From Persephonella sp. (GTDB lineage Bacteria; Aquificota; Aquificia; Aquificales; Hydrogenothermaceae), in contig NZ_JALVTW010000007.1 in the NCBI RefSeq assembly GCF_027023985.1, positions 1-54,201 on the forward strand: 54,201 nucleotides of DNA, in the 5' to 3' direction. Below the pieces are notes generated by a model that did not search any database, was not told the origin of the DNA, and saw nothing but the letters and a program-made list of their open reading frames with translations. Positions 38,284-45,796 of the stretch are shown here, one piece after another. The position numbers were made by a program, and so were the translations under genes. Every line of letters begins with the position of its first letter. The first letter of the stretch is position 1.

Positions 38284-38644
38284 TCCTAAATATTCAGGAG
38301 TGCCATTAGCTGTTGAGACTGACAAGTTTGCCTCTGTGATTTTAGAACTTACCGAAGAGATGAAAGCCGATGAAAAAGGTCTTGTCCATGGAGGTTTTAT
38401 TTTTTCTGCTGCCGATTACTGCTCAATGCTTGCTGTAAATCATCCAAATGTTGTTCTTGCAAAGGCAGAGGTAAAATTTTTAAAACCTGCTGTTGTAGGA
38501 GAACATATCGTATTTGAAGGAATAGTTGTTGAAAAAAATGAAAATAAAAGAACAGTAGAAGTTCAAGGAAAAAACGAAGAAAACGAAATCATCTTCACAG
38601 GCAAGTTTTATTGCGTAATAACCCCAAAACATGTGCTTGATTAG
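38255..38644 (+). CDS. Hot-dog fold thioesterase (PaaI/4HBT family)
   Basis: 129 residues, single hot-dog domain: 'GLVHGGFIFSAADYCSMLAV' carries the HGG motif of PaaI-type acyl-CoA thioesterases, followed by 'VVLAKAEVKFLKPAVVGEHI' and 'VQGKNEENEIIFTGKFYCV'. The start at 38255 has a strong ribosome binding site and overlaps ftsI. Substrate unknown. tRNA-Cys follows on the same strand. Confidence 0.88.
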   Translation: MEIRTHREINPKYSGVPLAVETDKFASVILELTEEMKADEKGLVHGGFIFSAADYCSMLAVNHPNVVLAKAEVKFLKPAVVGEHIVFEGIVVEKNENKRTVEVQGKNEENEIIFTGKFYCVITPKHVLD

Positions 38645-38668
38645 ACCTCTGGCAGAAAAAACAAACTG

Positions 38669-38677
38669 TGCTATAAT
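38669..38677 (+). promoter_or_regulatory. Extended -10 promoter of tRNA-Cys
   Basis: TGCTATAAT: a perfect -10 hexamer with the TG extension, 15 nt before the mature tRNA. No good -35 is visible, which fits an extended -10 promoter. Confidence 0.6.
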
Positions 38678-38692
38678 ATATTCTCCTCACAA

Positions 38693-38767
38693 GGCGGAGT
38701 AGCCAAGTGGTAAGGCAGGGGACTGCAAATCCCTTATGCGCGGGTTCGATTCCCGCCTCCGCCTCCA
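38693..38767 (+). tRNA. tRNA-Cys (GCA)
   Basis: Complete cloverleaf of 75 nt with encoded CCA. Acceptor stem GGCGGAG (38693-38699) pairs with CTCCGCC (38757-38763); anticodon GCA in 'GACTGCAAATC'; T-arm GCGGGTTCGATTCCCGC. The discriminator base is U73, the main identity element for cysteine tRNA, which confirms the call. Confidence 0.98.
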
Positions 38768-38885
38768 AATTATACAATCATCTATTATCACTCAATTTTT
38801 AAATCTTTATTTGCCAGTTTTTGTTATATTACTTGTCAAAAGGAAAAGGCATTGCCATATTTATTACAGCTAAGCAAAATTTAAG

Positions 38886-39095
38886 ATGTTAATAATGGAT
38901 ATAAAGGAAAGTCTAAAAGAATATGGTAAGCATTTGTTAAATATAGGAGTTGCGATTATAGTTTTTGCTATACCTCAACCTATAATTAGAGGGGAATTTA
39001 AAACCAGCATAGCAATGTATTTTATATTTGCTTATATACTTGTCTCTGTTATTGGTAACATTTTTATTGCCATTGGAGGCCAAAAGTATGAATGA
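38886..39095 (+). CDS. Small membrane protein, unknown
   Basis: 69 residues (65 if it starts at the second ATG, 38895). Short charged N-terminus, then two hydrophobic helices ('IGVAIIVFAIPQPII' and 'YFIFAYILVSVIGNIFIAIGG'). It overlaps the next tiny gene by 8 nt and carries that gene's GGAGG site. No family recognised. The tandem layout suggests a two-component small membrane complex. Confidence 0.55.
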   Translation: MLIMDIKESLKEYGKHLLNIGVAIIVFAIPQPIIRGEFKTSIAMYFIFAYILVSVIGNIFIAIGGQKYE

Positions 39096-39210
39096 AGAAT
39101 TAACTTATTATTTAATTATTTTTTTGGGAATTATTTTAGGAGCTGGAATAAATGTTATAGTCCTAACCATTTTAAATAAAACATTTGGTCATAAAGAAAA
39201 AGAGGGATAA
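39088..39210 (+). CDS. Tiny single-pass membrane protein, unknown
   Basis: 40 residues from ATG 39088, with GGAGG about 10 nt upstream inside the preceding gene. One transmembrane helix ('YLIIFLGIILGAGINVIVLTIL') followed by a basic tail (KTFGHKEKEG). Reading in the same frame from further upstream has no initiation signal. Ends 3 nt from the convergent HIT gene. Unrecognised, but the overlap and ribosome binding site support it being real. Confidence 0.55.
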   Translation: MNEELTYYLIIFLGIILGAGINVIVLTILNKTFGHKEKEG

Positions 39211-39213
39211 CTC

Positions 39214-39594
39214 TTAAAAACGATACTTTTGCTTATCCGGAATTACCCCTCTAACACCACCTACAGGATTTTCAGTATCTCCCTTGTATCTTGGAATTAG
39301 ATGAATATGAACATGAAAAATTGTCTGACCGGCAGTTTTACCTATATTTACTCCGATATTATATCCATCAGGGCTAAATTTCTGGTCTAAAAGCTCCTTT
39401 GCTTTGTCTATTAAATCAACAAAAGCAATTTTCTCTTCTTTTGTTCCATCAAAATAATTATCAAAATGCCTATAAGGAATAATTAACATATGCCCTTTTG
39501 TTACAGGGTATTTGTCGTATATTGCATAACACAAGTCATTTTTTAGAATTATATTTTCCTCAGGTATATTGCAAAAGGGACATTTAGTATTCAT
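39214..39594 (-). CDS. HIT-family nucleotide hydrolase/transferase
   Basis: 126 residues. The histidine triad is 'FHVHIHLIPR' near residue 98, and the N-terminal 'CPFC' pair is a zinc site of many bacterial HIT proteins. Members hydrolyse adenosine 5'-phosphoramidates, aminoacyl-adenylates or dinucleoside polyphosphates. It forms a two-gene minus-strand unit with the GGCT-like gene 15 nt upstream. Confidence 0.92.
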   Translation of the reverse strand: MNTKCPFCNIPEENIILKNDLCYAIYDKYPVTKGHMLIIPYRHFDNYFDGTKEEKIAFVDLIDKAKELLDQKFSPDGYNIGVNIGKTAGQTIFHVHIHLIPRYKGDTENPVGGVRGVIPDKQKYRF

Positions 39595-39609
39595 TTTCCA
39601 TCTCTCCTT

Positions 39610-39975
39610 TTATATTTTTCCATAATCTTTGTAATCCCCAGATGGTATAAATTCTCCTTCAGGATAAGGATAAAAATAAATCCATGCTTTGATAGGTTTA
39701 CCATTTAATAGCACTTCTATCTCTTCCCGATAATAAACATCCGGATGTTCTTCAAGCTGGTCTAAGCATCTTAGAGTTTCTTCATCTACTTCATAAACCT
39801 CCCCTTTTATATGTGTTCTTGGAATTTTAACCACATAAGGTATCCCGTCTGCGTAAAGACTATATTTTTCTTTTGTCCTTGCCTCTCCTAAGAATTTACT
39901 ATTTTCCAATAATCTATGATTCCAATAGCCCTTTCTCAAAGTGCCATAAACAAAAACGTAAAATTTTTTACCCAA
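39610..39975 (-). CDS. Gamma-glutamylcyclotransferase-like (GGCT/AIG2) protein
   Basis: 121 residues. The N-terminal 'FVYGTLRKGYWNHRLL' is the substrate-binding YGSL-type loop. The middle block 'GEVYEVDEETLRCLDQLEEHP' contains the acidic residue expected to act as catalyst. Such proteins cyclise gamma-glutamyl amines to 5-oxoproline or repair isopeptide adducts; the true substrate is unknown. Directly upstream of the HIT gene. Confidence 0.85.
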   Translation of the reverse strand: MGKKFYVFVYGTLRKGYWNHRLLENSKFLGEARTKEKYSLYADGIPYVVKIPRTHIKGEVYEVDEETLRCLDQLEEHPDVYYREEIEVLLNGKPIKAWIYFYPYPEGEFIPSGDYKDYGKI

Positions 39976-40041
39976 TTTTCATCGCCTCTACTAATGTAAT
40001 AAACTAAATTCTATTAAAATTTTGTTTTTTAGGAAATTTTA

Positions 40042-40908
40042 ATGGTAGAGTTTGAATTTTCACGGATAAGACTTGAATATACTGCCCTTACAGATTTTAA
40101 ACAGCCCTATTTTTTAGGTTCTTCAATTAGGGGAGTTTTGGGGAAAAGATTAAAGAAAATAGTATGTATAAAACCCCGGGAAGATTGCAAAGTATGCGAG
40201 TTTAACAAAACCTGCCCTTATACCGTAATTTTTGAAACAGAGTTTTACCTAAATATGCCATCAAAATATGTTCTTCAACCTGAATATAATTCCAAACAAT
40301 TAAAGGAAGGAGATAAGCTAAACATTGATATAACACTTCTTGGATTTGCTTCAAATTATTGGGAATTTATTATCCAGTCTTTGAATACGGTAATAAATTT
40401 GGGAAAAGAAAGATTTATCAAACAAACAGGGGTATATTATTACCATCCGTTTGCAGGCAGCTATGAACCTTTAAAATCTGTTGTTCCCAGATTTAACGCC
40501 CGTGATTTTTTTGATATAAGAACGGGGAAAGAAGAGATAAATATAAGGCTTTTTCCTACCTCTCTAAAATTCGGTGGCAAATATATAAAAGCCAATGAGT
40601 TTAGCAAGGATTATTTAATAAAAGCTGTTGTCAGCCGAGTTTCAAATGTAGCCCAGAATTACGGCAGCAAAACTGACAAAATATTTATAAACAAATCCAA
40701 ACTTGAAATCTCAGACCAAAATATGAAGCCTTCTCCCCTGAAAAGATGGTCAAACAGAAAAAAGAAAAAGATGATTGTTCCGGCCTTTGAAGGAAGTTTC
40801 AAGCTAAAAGGTGATATTAATGAGATATATCCATACTTGCTAATGCTGGAAAATATAAATCTGGGAAAATCAACAAGTTTTGGTCTTGGTGTAGTTAGAA
40901 CAGAGTAA
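40042..40908 (+). CDS. cas6: CRISPR pre-crRNA endoribonuclease Cas6
   Basis: 288 residues, RAMP fold. N-terminal ferredoxin-like part with 'LGSSIRGVLGKRLKKIVC' and a cysteine cluster C42-x6-C49-x2-C52-x5-C58, followed by 'YTVIFETEFYL', as in the Cas6 group with a Cys-rich insertion. The C-terminal glycine-rich loop 'GKSTSFGLG' ends the second RAMP domain and should contact the repeat RNA. It cleaves CRISPR transcripts 8 nt upstream of each spacer, leaving the ATTGAAAC handle seen in the array at 6.4 kb. No other cas gene is near. The following 716 nt hold decayed CRISPR-like repeats. Confidence 0.85.
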   Translation: MVEFEFSRIRLEYTALTDFKQPYFLGSSIRGVLGKRLKKIVCIKPREDCKVCEFNKTCPYTVIFETEFYLNMPSKYVLQPEYNSKQLKEGDKLNIDITLLGFASNYWEFIIQSLNTVINLGKERFIKQTGVYYYHPFAGSYEPLKSVVPRFNARDFFDIRTGKEEINIRLFPTSLKFGGKYIKANEFSKDYLIKAVVSRVSNVAQNYGSKTDKIFINKSKLEISDQNMKPSPLKRWSNRKKKKMIVPAFEGSFKLKGDINEIYPYLLMLENINLGKSTSFGLGVVRTE

Positions 40909-41077
40909 TAAAGTTGCACATAGATTTATAATCATGGTAAGTTATAAGTAAGTATCTGGCTACATTACAGGAGAATATGATCTAAATCATATAAAAATCT
41001 CTACAAAATCAGGGTGTAAATTTTAGCAAGATGGACTCAAATTTTAGATAATAATTGGAACTCAATGATTAGCGAAC

Positions 41078-41094
41078 TGCATAAATTTTATGCA
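41078..41094. repeat. Perfect palindrome
   Basis: Arms TGCATAAA and TTTATGCA around one central T. Could be a protein-binding site or a relic hairpin. No gene starts close by. Confidence 0.5.
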
Positions 41095-41225
41095 ACTGAA
41101 AATCTGTAGAAATTTCACAATTTGGGGAAAACATTGATAATAAAAGCTAATAAGTAAATTTTAAGGGGAAATTTAGACTCATTTGAAAATATAAAATTAA
41201 CAGCTTAATCGCAAAAATCTAAGCT

Positions 41226-41330
41226 CTGGAACTGACCCGCTGATTTGAGGGTATTGCGACGGTTTAGTAACCTTTTCAATAGCTTCAAAGATTTCCTGGA
41301 ACTGATCTGCCGGTTTAAGGGTATTGTGGT
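41226..41330 (+). repeat. Two-copy CRISPR-like repeat remnant
   Basis: Two 35-nt copies with a 70-nt period: 41226-41260 and 41296-41330, both beginning CTGGAACTGA and containing GGGTATTG. The 27 matches of 35 are interrupted by eight differences, all transitions. The 35-nt interval between them is unrelated, as a spacer would be. The sequence is unlike the 30-nt repeat at 6.4 kb. Confidence 0.55.
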
Positions 41331-41624
41331 AGTCAAATAGTTAAATGGCTTGGTATTTTTAAAACTGAATATTGATTTAGATATTTAACCCTCAGAATAT
41401 TTCCAACCTTAGAACTTTCTTCGCCAGATTCTATTTTCTAAGCCCTAATTTATTGGAAAATTTTATAATCCAAATTTCTATCTTATCTTCTTCCCTTTAA
41501 TCTTGAAATCGTCTATAAAAAATCCCAACTTATCTAAAGAAGCCGTTATGATGGTTATCATAGCTTAAAATAATAAGGATTTTATTCTATACTTGAATAA
41601 AATTTTGTTAATCAGGAGGACTAA

Positions 41625-42692
41625 ATGGCACTTCAGGGAGTAATGGACACCCTCAAAAATGCAAATCTTGAGGAAATTGGCGTTAGCTTTTCACTGGCAG
41701 ACCTTTTAAGAGATATAAGAATAGATGGAAATAATGTTTACATAAAACTTTTTTCACCAAGTGAAAAATATCACGAGTATCTCAGAGAAAAAGCAGAAAC
41801 AGTATTAAAATCTATAGGAGCAGAGCAAGTAGAAGTTGAATTTACTTCAGAACCACCAAAACCACAGCAGCAACAACCGCCACAACCACCTCCACAGGAA
41901 AATCCATTTGAAAATAGGAGAAGAATCCCCGGAGTCAAAAAAGTTATAGCTGTTGCTTCAGGTAAAGGTGGAGTAGGAAAATCTACTGTAGCAGTTAACC
42001 TTGCAGCAGCACTTAAGAAAATGGGTTATGAAGTAGGATATCTTGATGCTGATATGTATGGTCCTTCAGGACCAACAATGCTTGGAGCTAAAGATAAACA
42101 GGTGACAGCAACACCTGATAACAAACTTATTCCTCCAGAAGCCCATGGGATAAAAATGATGTCAATAGGTCTTCTGTTACCTTCAGAAGACACTCCTGTA
42201 ATATGGAGAGGCCCTGTTCTTTTTAAAGCATTATCCCAATTCCTATTTGATATAAACTGGGGAGAAGGTCTTGATTTCCTCATTATAGATTTACCTCCAG
42301 GAACCGGTGATGTTCAAATTACACTTGGGCAAACCGCAGAAATAGATGGAGCAGTTATAGTAACAACCCCTCAAGATGTAGCCCTCATAGACGTCAAAAA
42401 AGGAATACAGATGTTCAACGAAGTTCAAATACCGGTTCTGGGGATAGTTGAAAATATGAGCTATTTTGTTTGCCCGGATAGTGGAAAAGCTTATGAAATA
42501 TTTGGAAAATCAAAAACAGAAGAAATAGCAAAACAATATAATACGGAGCTACTTGGAAAAATTCCTATAGAACCAAAAGTAGCTGAGTTTGCAGACCTTG
42601 GAATACCTATTGTTTTAGCAAAGGAAGACAGCGACTCAGCAAAAGCATTTATGGAAATAGCACAAAATGTAATAAGAAAACTAAGTGAGTAA
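41625..42692 (+). CDS. mrp: Mrp/ApbC-type iron-sulfur carrier ATPase
   Basis: 355 residues. N-terminal MIP18/DUF59-like domain (~1-80), a Pro/Gln-rich linker (~83-100), then the Mrp P-loop ATPase: deviant Walker A 'GKGGVGKST', 'YLDADMYGPS', Walker B-like 'LDFLIIDLPPGTGD'. It binds and transfers [4Fe-4S] clusters. The C-terminal CxxC that bridges the cluster in ApbC-type dimers reads CPDS ('YFVCPDSGKAYEIFG'), so the second Cys is Ser. AGGAGG ahead of the ATG. 19 nt before the cysteine desulfurase homologue, so co-transcribed. Confidence 0.93.
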   Translation: MALQGVMDTLKNANLEEIGVSFSLADLLRDIRIDGNNVYIKLFSPSEKYHEYLREKAETVLKSIGAEQVEVEFTSEPPKPQQQQPPQPPPQENPFENRRRIPGVKKVIAVASGKGGVGKSTVAVNLAAALKKMGYEVGYLDADMYGPSGPTMLGAKDKQVTATPDNKLIPPEAHGIKMMSIGLLLPSEDTPVIWRGPVLFKALSQFLFDINWGEGLDFLIIDLPPGTGDVQITLGQTAEIDGAVIVTTPQDVALIDVKKGIQMFNEVQIPVLGIVENMSYFVCPDSGKAYEIFGKSKTEEIAKQYNTELLGKIPIEPKVAEFADLGIPIVLAKEDSDSAKAFMEIAQNVIRKLSE

Positions 42693-42711
42693 TAAAAAGG
42701 AGGATTTAGAT

Positions 42712-43947
42712 ATGATAGAAAAAAGAGGCATCGTTTACGCTGACCATCTGGCAACAACACCTGTGCCGGAAGAAATAGTAGAGGCTATGAAGCCTTACTT
42801 TACAGAGCATTTTGGAAACCCAACATCTCTGCATAAATTAGGAGTTCAAGCTAAAAAGGCTATAAATAGAGCCAGAGAACAGGTTGCAGAACTTTTAAAT
42901 GTGGGAAATCCTGAAGAAATTGTTTATACATCCGGAGCAATAGAGGCAAATAACCTTGCTATAAAAGGATTTGCAAAAGCTCCAGGTATTACAAGAAGAG
43001 GAAAACATATTGTTGTTTCTGCAATAGAACACCACTCTATCCTTCACTCATGCAAAACTCTGGAAAAAGAAGGATACGAAGTTACATACATAATGCCAGA
43101 CGAATACGGTATTATAACCCCTGAGAAAGTTGCTGAAGCAGTTAGAGAAGATACAATTCTTGTTTCTATTGGTTATGCAAACAGGGAAATAGGAACAATC
43201 CAAGATATGCCTGCACTGGTTGCAGCAGCAAAAGAGAAAAACCCAAGAGTTGTTTTCCACTCTGATATTGCTGCAGCTGTAGGTCATACACCTGTTAATG
43301 TAGAGGAATGGGGACTTGATATGGCCTCATTTACAGGACACTATTTCTACGCACCAAAAGGTGTAGGTGGTCTTTATGTTAAAAAAGGAGTTCGTCTAAA
43401 ACCTTTAATTGAAGGCGGTATTCAAGAAGGTGGAAGAAGAGCAGGAACAGAACCGGTGCCATTGATTGTTGGAATGGGTGCAGCAGCAGAACTGGCCATC
43501 AAAGAAATGGATGACAGGGTAAATAGACTCAAAGCATTAAGAGATAAACTCAAAAAAGGAATTGAAGAAAAAATACCTTACATCCAGTTCACAGGGCATC
43601 CGGAAAAAAGACTTCCTAACCATCTTTCATTAATTGTTATGTATATTGAAGGTGAAGCTATGCTTCTTATGCTTGATTACCATAAAATTTATACAGCTTC
43701 CGGTTCTGCATGTGTTTCCTATGCACTTAAACAATCACATGTTCTTGCTGCAATAGGTGTTGATAAAGAGATGTCCAACGGTTCAATTGTTTTCTCTCTT
43801 GGTAGGGAAAATACAGAGGAAGACATTGATTACATACTTGATAAATATCCTGCAGCAGTTCAAAGACTTAGAGAAATATCACCATTTGGACCTGAAAACT
43901 GGGATGAATTTGCCAAAAAAGCAGACAAATTTAAAAACGTAAAATAA
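42712..43947 (+). CDS. NifS/IscS-family protein lacking the PLP lysine
   Basis: 411 residues, class V aminotransferase fold of NifS/IscS length. Overall alignment to IscS is easy to follow, including His107 ('AIEHHSIL', PLP stacking), Asp185 ('FHSDIAAAVG') and the flexible catalytic loop with Cys334 ('SGSACVSYAL'). At the Schiff-base position, where IscS reads 'SGHKIYGPKG', this protein reads 'TGHYFYAPKG': Tyr211 (codon 43342-43344, TAT) replaces the lysine. The PLP-contacting Gln after the Asp is Ala188. Cysteine desulfurase activity is therefore unlikely, but the persulfide/cluster-ligand Cys is kept. Start chosen for AGGAGG 8 nt upstream. It ends in a strong terminator. Confidence 0.9.
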   Translation: MIEKRGIVYADHLATTPVPEEIVEAMKPYFTEHFGNPTSLHKLGVQAKKAINRAREQVAELLNVGNPEEIVYTSGAIEANNLAIKGFAKAPGITRRGKHIVVSAIEHHSILHSCKTLEKEGYEVTYIMPDEYGIITPEKVAEAVREDTILVSIGYANREIGTIQDMPALVAAAKEKNPRVVFHSDIAAAVGHTPVNVEEWGLDMASFTGHYFYAPKGVGGLYVKKGVRLKPLIEGGIQEGGRRAGTEPVPLIVGMGAAAELAIKEMDDRVNRLKALRDKLKKGIEEKIPYIQFTGHPEKRLPNHLSLIVMYIEGEAMLLMLDYHKIYTASGSACVSYALKQSHVLAAIGVDKEMSNGSIVFSLGRENTEEDIDYILDKYPAAVQRLREISPFGPENWDEFAKKADKFKNVK

Positions 43948-43954
43948 ATTATTG

Positions 43955-43976
43955 GCTCCCTTTTGGGAGCTTTTTT
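43955..43976 (+). terminator. Rho-independent terminator of mrp-nifS-like operon
   Basis: Stem GCTCCC / GGGAGC with a TTTT loop, followed by six T residues (43971-43976). It overlaps the 3' end of the convergent ClC channel gene. Confidence 0.9.
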
Positions 43977-45726
43977 ATTTACCTGTAAGGACTTTACCTA
44001 TATCATAATCAGAAATAATACCTATCAAAATCTTTTCTTCTGAGTTGTTAACTACCGGAGCAACACTAATATTATTTTCAACAAATATACTCAAGGTTTC
44101 AAATAATGTTAACTCATCTGTTATACATATAGGATTATCATTCATTATTTCATAGATAAGGGTTTGTTCCTGCTTTATATTACAGGCTTTAATCAGGTCA
44201 TTACTTGTTACTAAGCCAATAACTTTTCCCTCTTTATCCACAACAGGAAGAGCAGAAATTCTATATTCCTGCATAAATTTACTGGCATATAAAACCGTGC
44301 TTTCAGGGCTTATAGTGATAACCTCTTTTTTCATAATATCTTTAACAAGATATCTGTTTAAGATTAGATATTTAATCTCATCTTGATGGGCGGCTGAATC
44401 CAGTTTGGTGTCAACCTGACTTTTGAAAATACTCTTTTCCCCTGATAAAAAGTGAGATATGGCAACAGCCACAGTTGCAGGAACAAGTAGTTGATATCCA
44501 CCTGTTATCTCGGCAACCAGGATAATAGTAGATAAAGGGGCTTTAGCAGCCGCTGCAAATGTAGAAACCATACCAACAACAGTCATAGCTGTTATATTAA
44601 AAGATGAGCTATCGGGAACTCCTAATGAATGCAAAATATTATAAACAGAAGCTCCTGTTAAACCACCTATAACAAGGGAGGGACCAAACACACCTCCGGA
44701 ACCACCTGAACCTAATGTAAAAGCAAAGGCAATAATAACAAGAAATATTCCTATAAAAATCTTCCATTCCGGAAGATACTCAAGCCTATCCAGCATAATA
44801 AGCTGAAGCCAGCCATATCCTGTTCCAATAGCAACAGGGATTGTCATTCCTATAATCCCAACCATAAATCCGCCTATTCCAGGTTTCAACGCAGGATGAA
44901 CCTCAAGTCTATCAAAAAAACGCTTAGCCTCATCCAGTGCAAAAATCATTATTCTGGCTATAATTGCAGTAGAAATTCCTAAAATCAGATAAGATAAAAA
45001 GTCAAATATGCTAAAACCATCAAACTCCGGCAGTCTAACAAGAAATAAAGGAGAAAATCCAAAAATAGAACCAACAACAATAAAAGCAACAAATGAAGCG
45101 ATAAAACTGGGAATTAAAGCATCAACCTCAAAATCTTTTTTATAAAATACTTCAGAACTAATAATTGCACCTGCGAAAGGAGCTTTAAAAACACCTGCAA
45201 TTCCGGCACCAAGTCCGACAGCAAGGGCAATATTTCTTTCCCTGTCTGATAGTTTGAACAATCTACCTACAAAAGAGCCAATACCAGCACCAATAAGAGC
45301 AATAGGACCTTCTTTCCCAGATACCATACCACTACCAATTGTTATTGCAGAAGTAATGAGCTTCCAGATAGACGTTTTTAGCCCGAGAGGAATTCTTTTA
45401 TGAAATGCCCTTATAGCTGCATCTGTTCCAACTCCGGCAGATTCGGGAGAAAACAAATGAACCAGAATACCAACAATAATACCACCAATAGCTGTGGAAA
45501 TAGGTAATAAATAAGGATGTTTCATTATAAATGTGTAATTTTCTTCTCCCCCTTCCCCCAGAGGTAAAGGAGGTATATAACCTACAAATTTAACTAAAAA
45601 TGTATCTGTGAAAAAATAGATAGCTTTAAGGAATAAGATTGCAAAAATACCAGCGAGGAGTCCTATAATGACGGGAATCATTAAGTTTAGATAATTGAAT
45701 CTATATCCCAGAATAGTCTTTAACAA
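43975..45726 (-). CDS. ClC-family chloride channel/antiporter with two CBS domains
   Basis: 583 residues. About ten or more membrane helices with ClC selectivity motifs: 'GSGMVSGKEGP' (gating Glu in GKEGP) and 'GSGGSGGVFGPS' (GxFxP). The cytoplasmic C-terminus (~455-583) holds a CBS pair, usually an adenine-nucleotide sensor. Presence of the gating Glu fits either channel or H+/Cl- exchange. Apparent start is TTG 45726; a start some codons later is possible. It follows the small winged-helix gene by 70 nt on the same strand. Confidence 0.9.
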   Translation of the reverse strand: MLKTILGYRFNYLNLMIPVIIGLLAGIFAILFLKAIYFFTDTFLVKFVGYIPPLPLGEGGEENYTFIMKHPYLLPISTAIGGIIVGILVHLFSPESAGVGTDAAIRAFHKRIPLGLKTSIWKLITSAITIGSGMVSGKEGPIALIGAGIGSFVGRLFKLSDRERNIALAVGLGAGIAGVFKAPFAGAIISSEVFYKKDFEVDALIPSFIASFVAFIVVGSIFGFSPLFLVRLPEFDGFSIFDFLSYLILGISTAIIARIMIFALDEAKRFFDRLEVHPALKPGIGGFMVGIIGMTIPVAIGTGYGWLQLIMLDRLEYLPEWKIFIGIFLVIIAFAFTLGSGGSGGVFGPSLVIGGLTGASVYNILHSLGVPDSSSFNITAMTVVGMVSTFAAAAKAPLSTIILVAEITGGYQLLVPATVAVAISHFLSGEKSIFKSQVDTKLDSAAHQDEIKYLILNRYLVKDIMKKEVITISPESTVLYASKFMQEYRISALPVVDKEGKVIGLVTSNDLIKACNIKQEQTLIYEIMNDNPICITDELTLFETLSIFVENNISVAPVVNNSEEKILIGIISDYDIGKVLTGK

Positions 45727-45796
45727 AACACCTGCCCCGCTGCCTTTATACAGAAATAATTATAAAACTATGGAAAAGCATTTACAAATAAAAACT

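Larger units (their letters stand above)
40909..41624. other. 716-nt gene-free region downstream of cas6
   Basis: No credible open reading frame on either strand. It holds two related 35-nt CRISPR-like repeats at 41226-41260 and 41296-41330, possible further decayed copies near 41178 and 41361, and a perfect 17-nt palindrome at 41078-41094. The last ~40 nt carry the leader and AGGAGG site of mrp. It looks like a degenerating locus, probably an old CRISPR array that cas6 once served. Confidence 0.6.

Noticed and set aside
39467-39480. 14-nt exact match (TGCCTATAAGGAAT) to the core of the CRISPR repeat
   Set aside because: It lies within the HIT gene at conserved residues (PYRHF on the other strand), has no neighbouring copy and no spacer-like context. 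Most likely chance.
41361-41388. Possible third copy of the CRISPR-like repeat
   Set aside because: Only short blocks (AACTGA, TGATTT) agree and gaps are needed. Mentioned as tentative in the finding on the relic array but not called as a feature.
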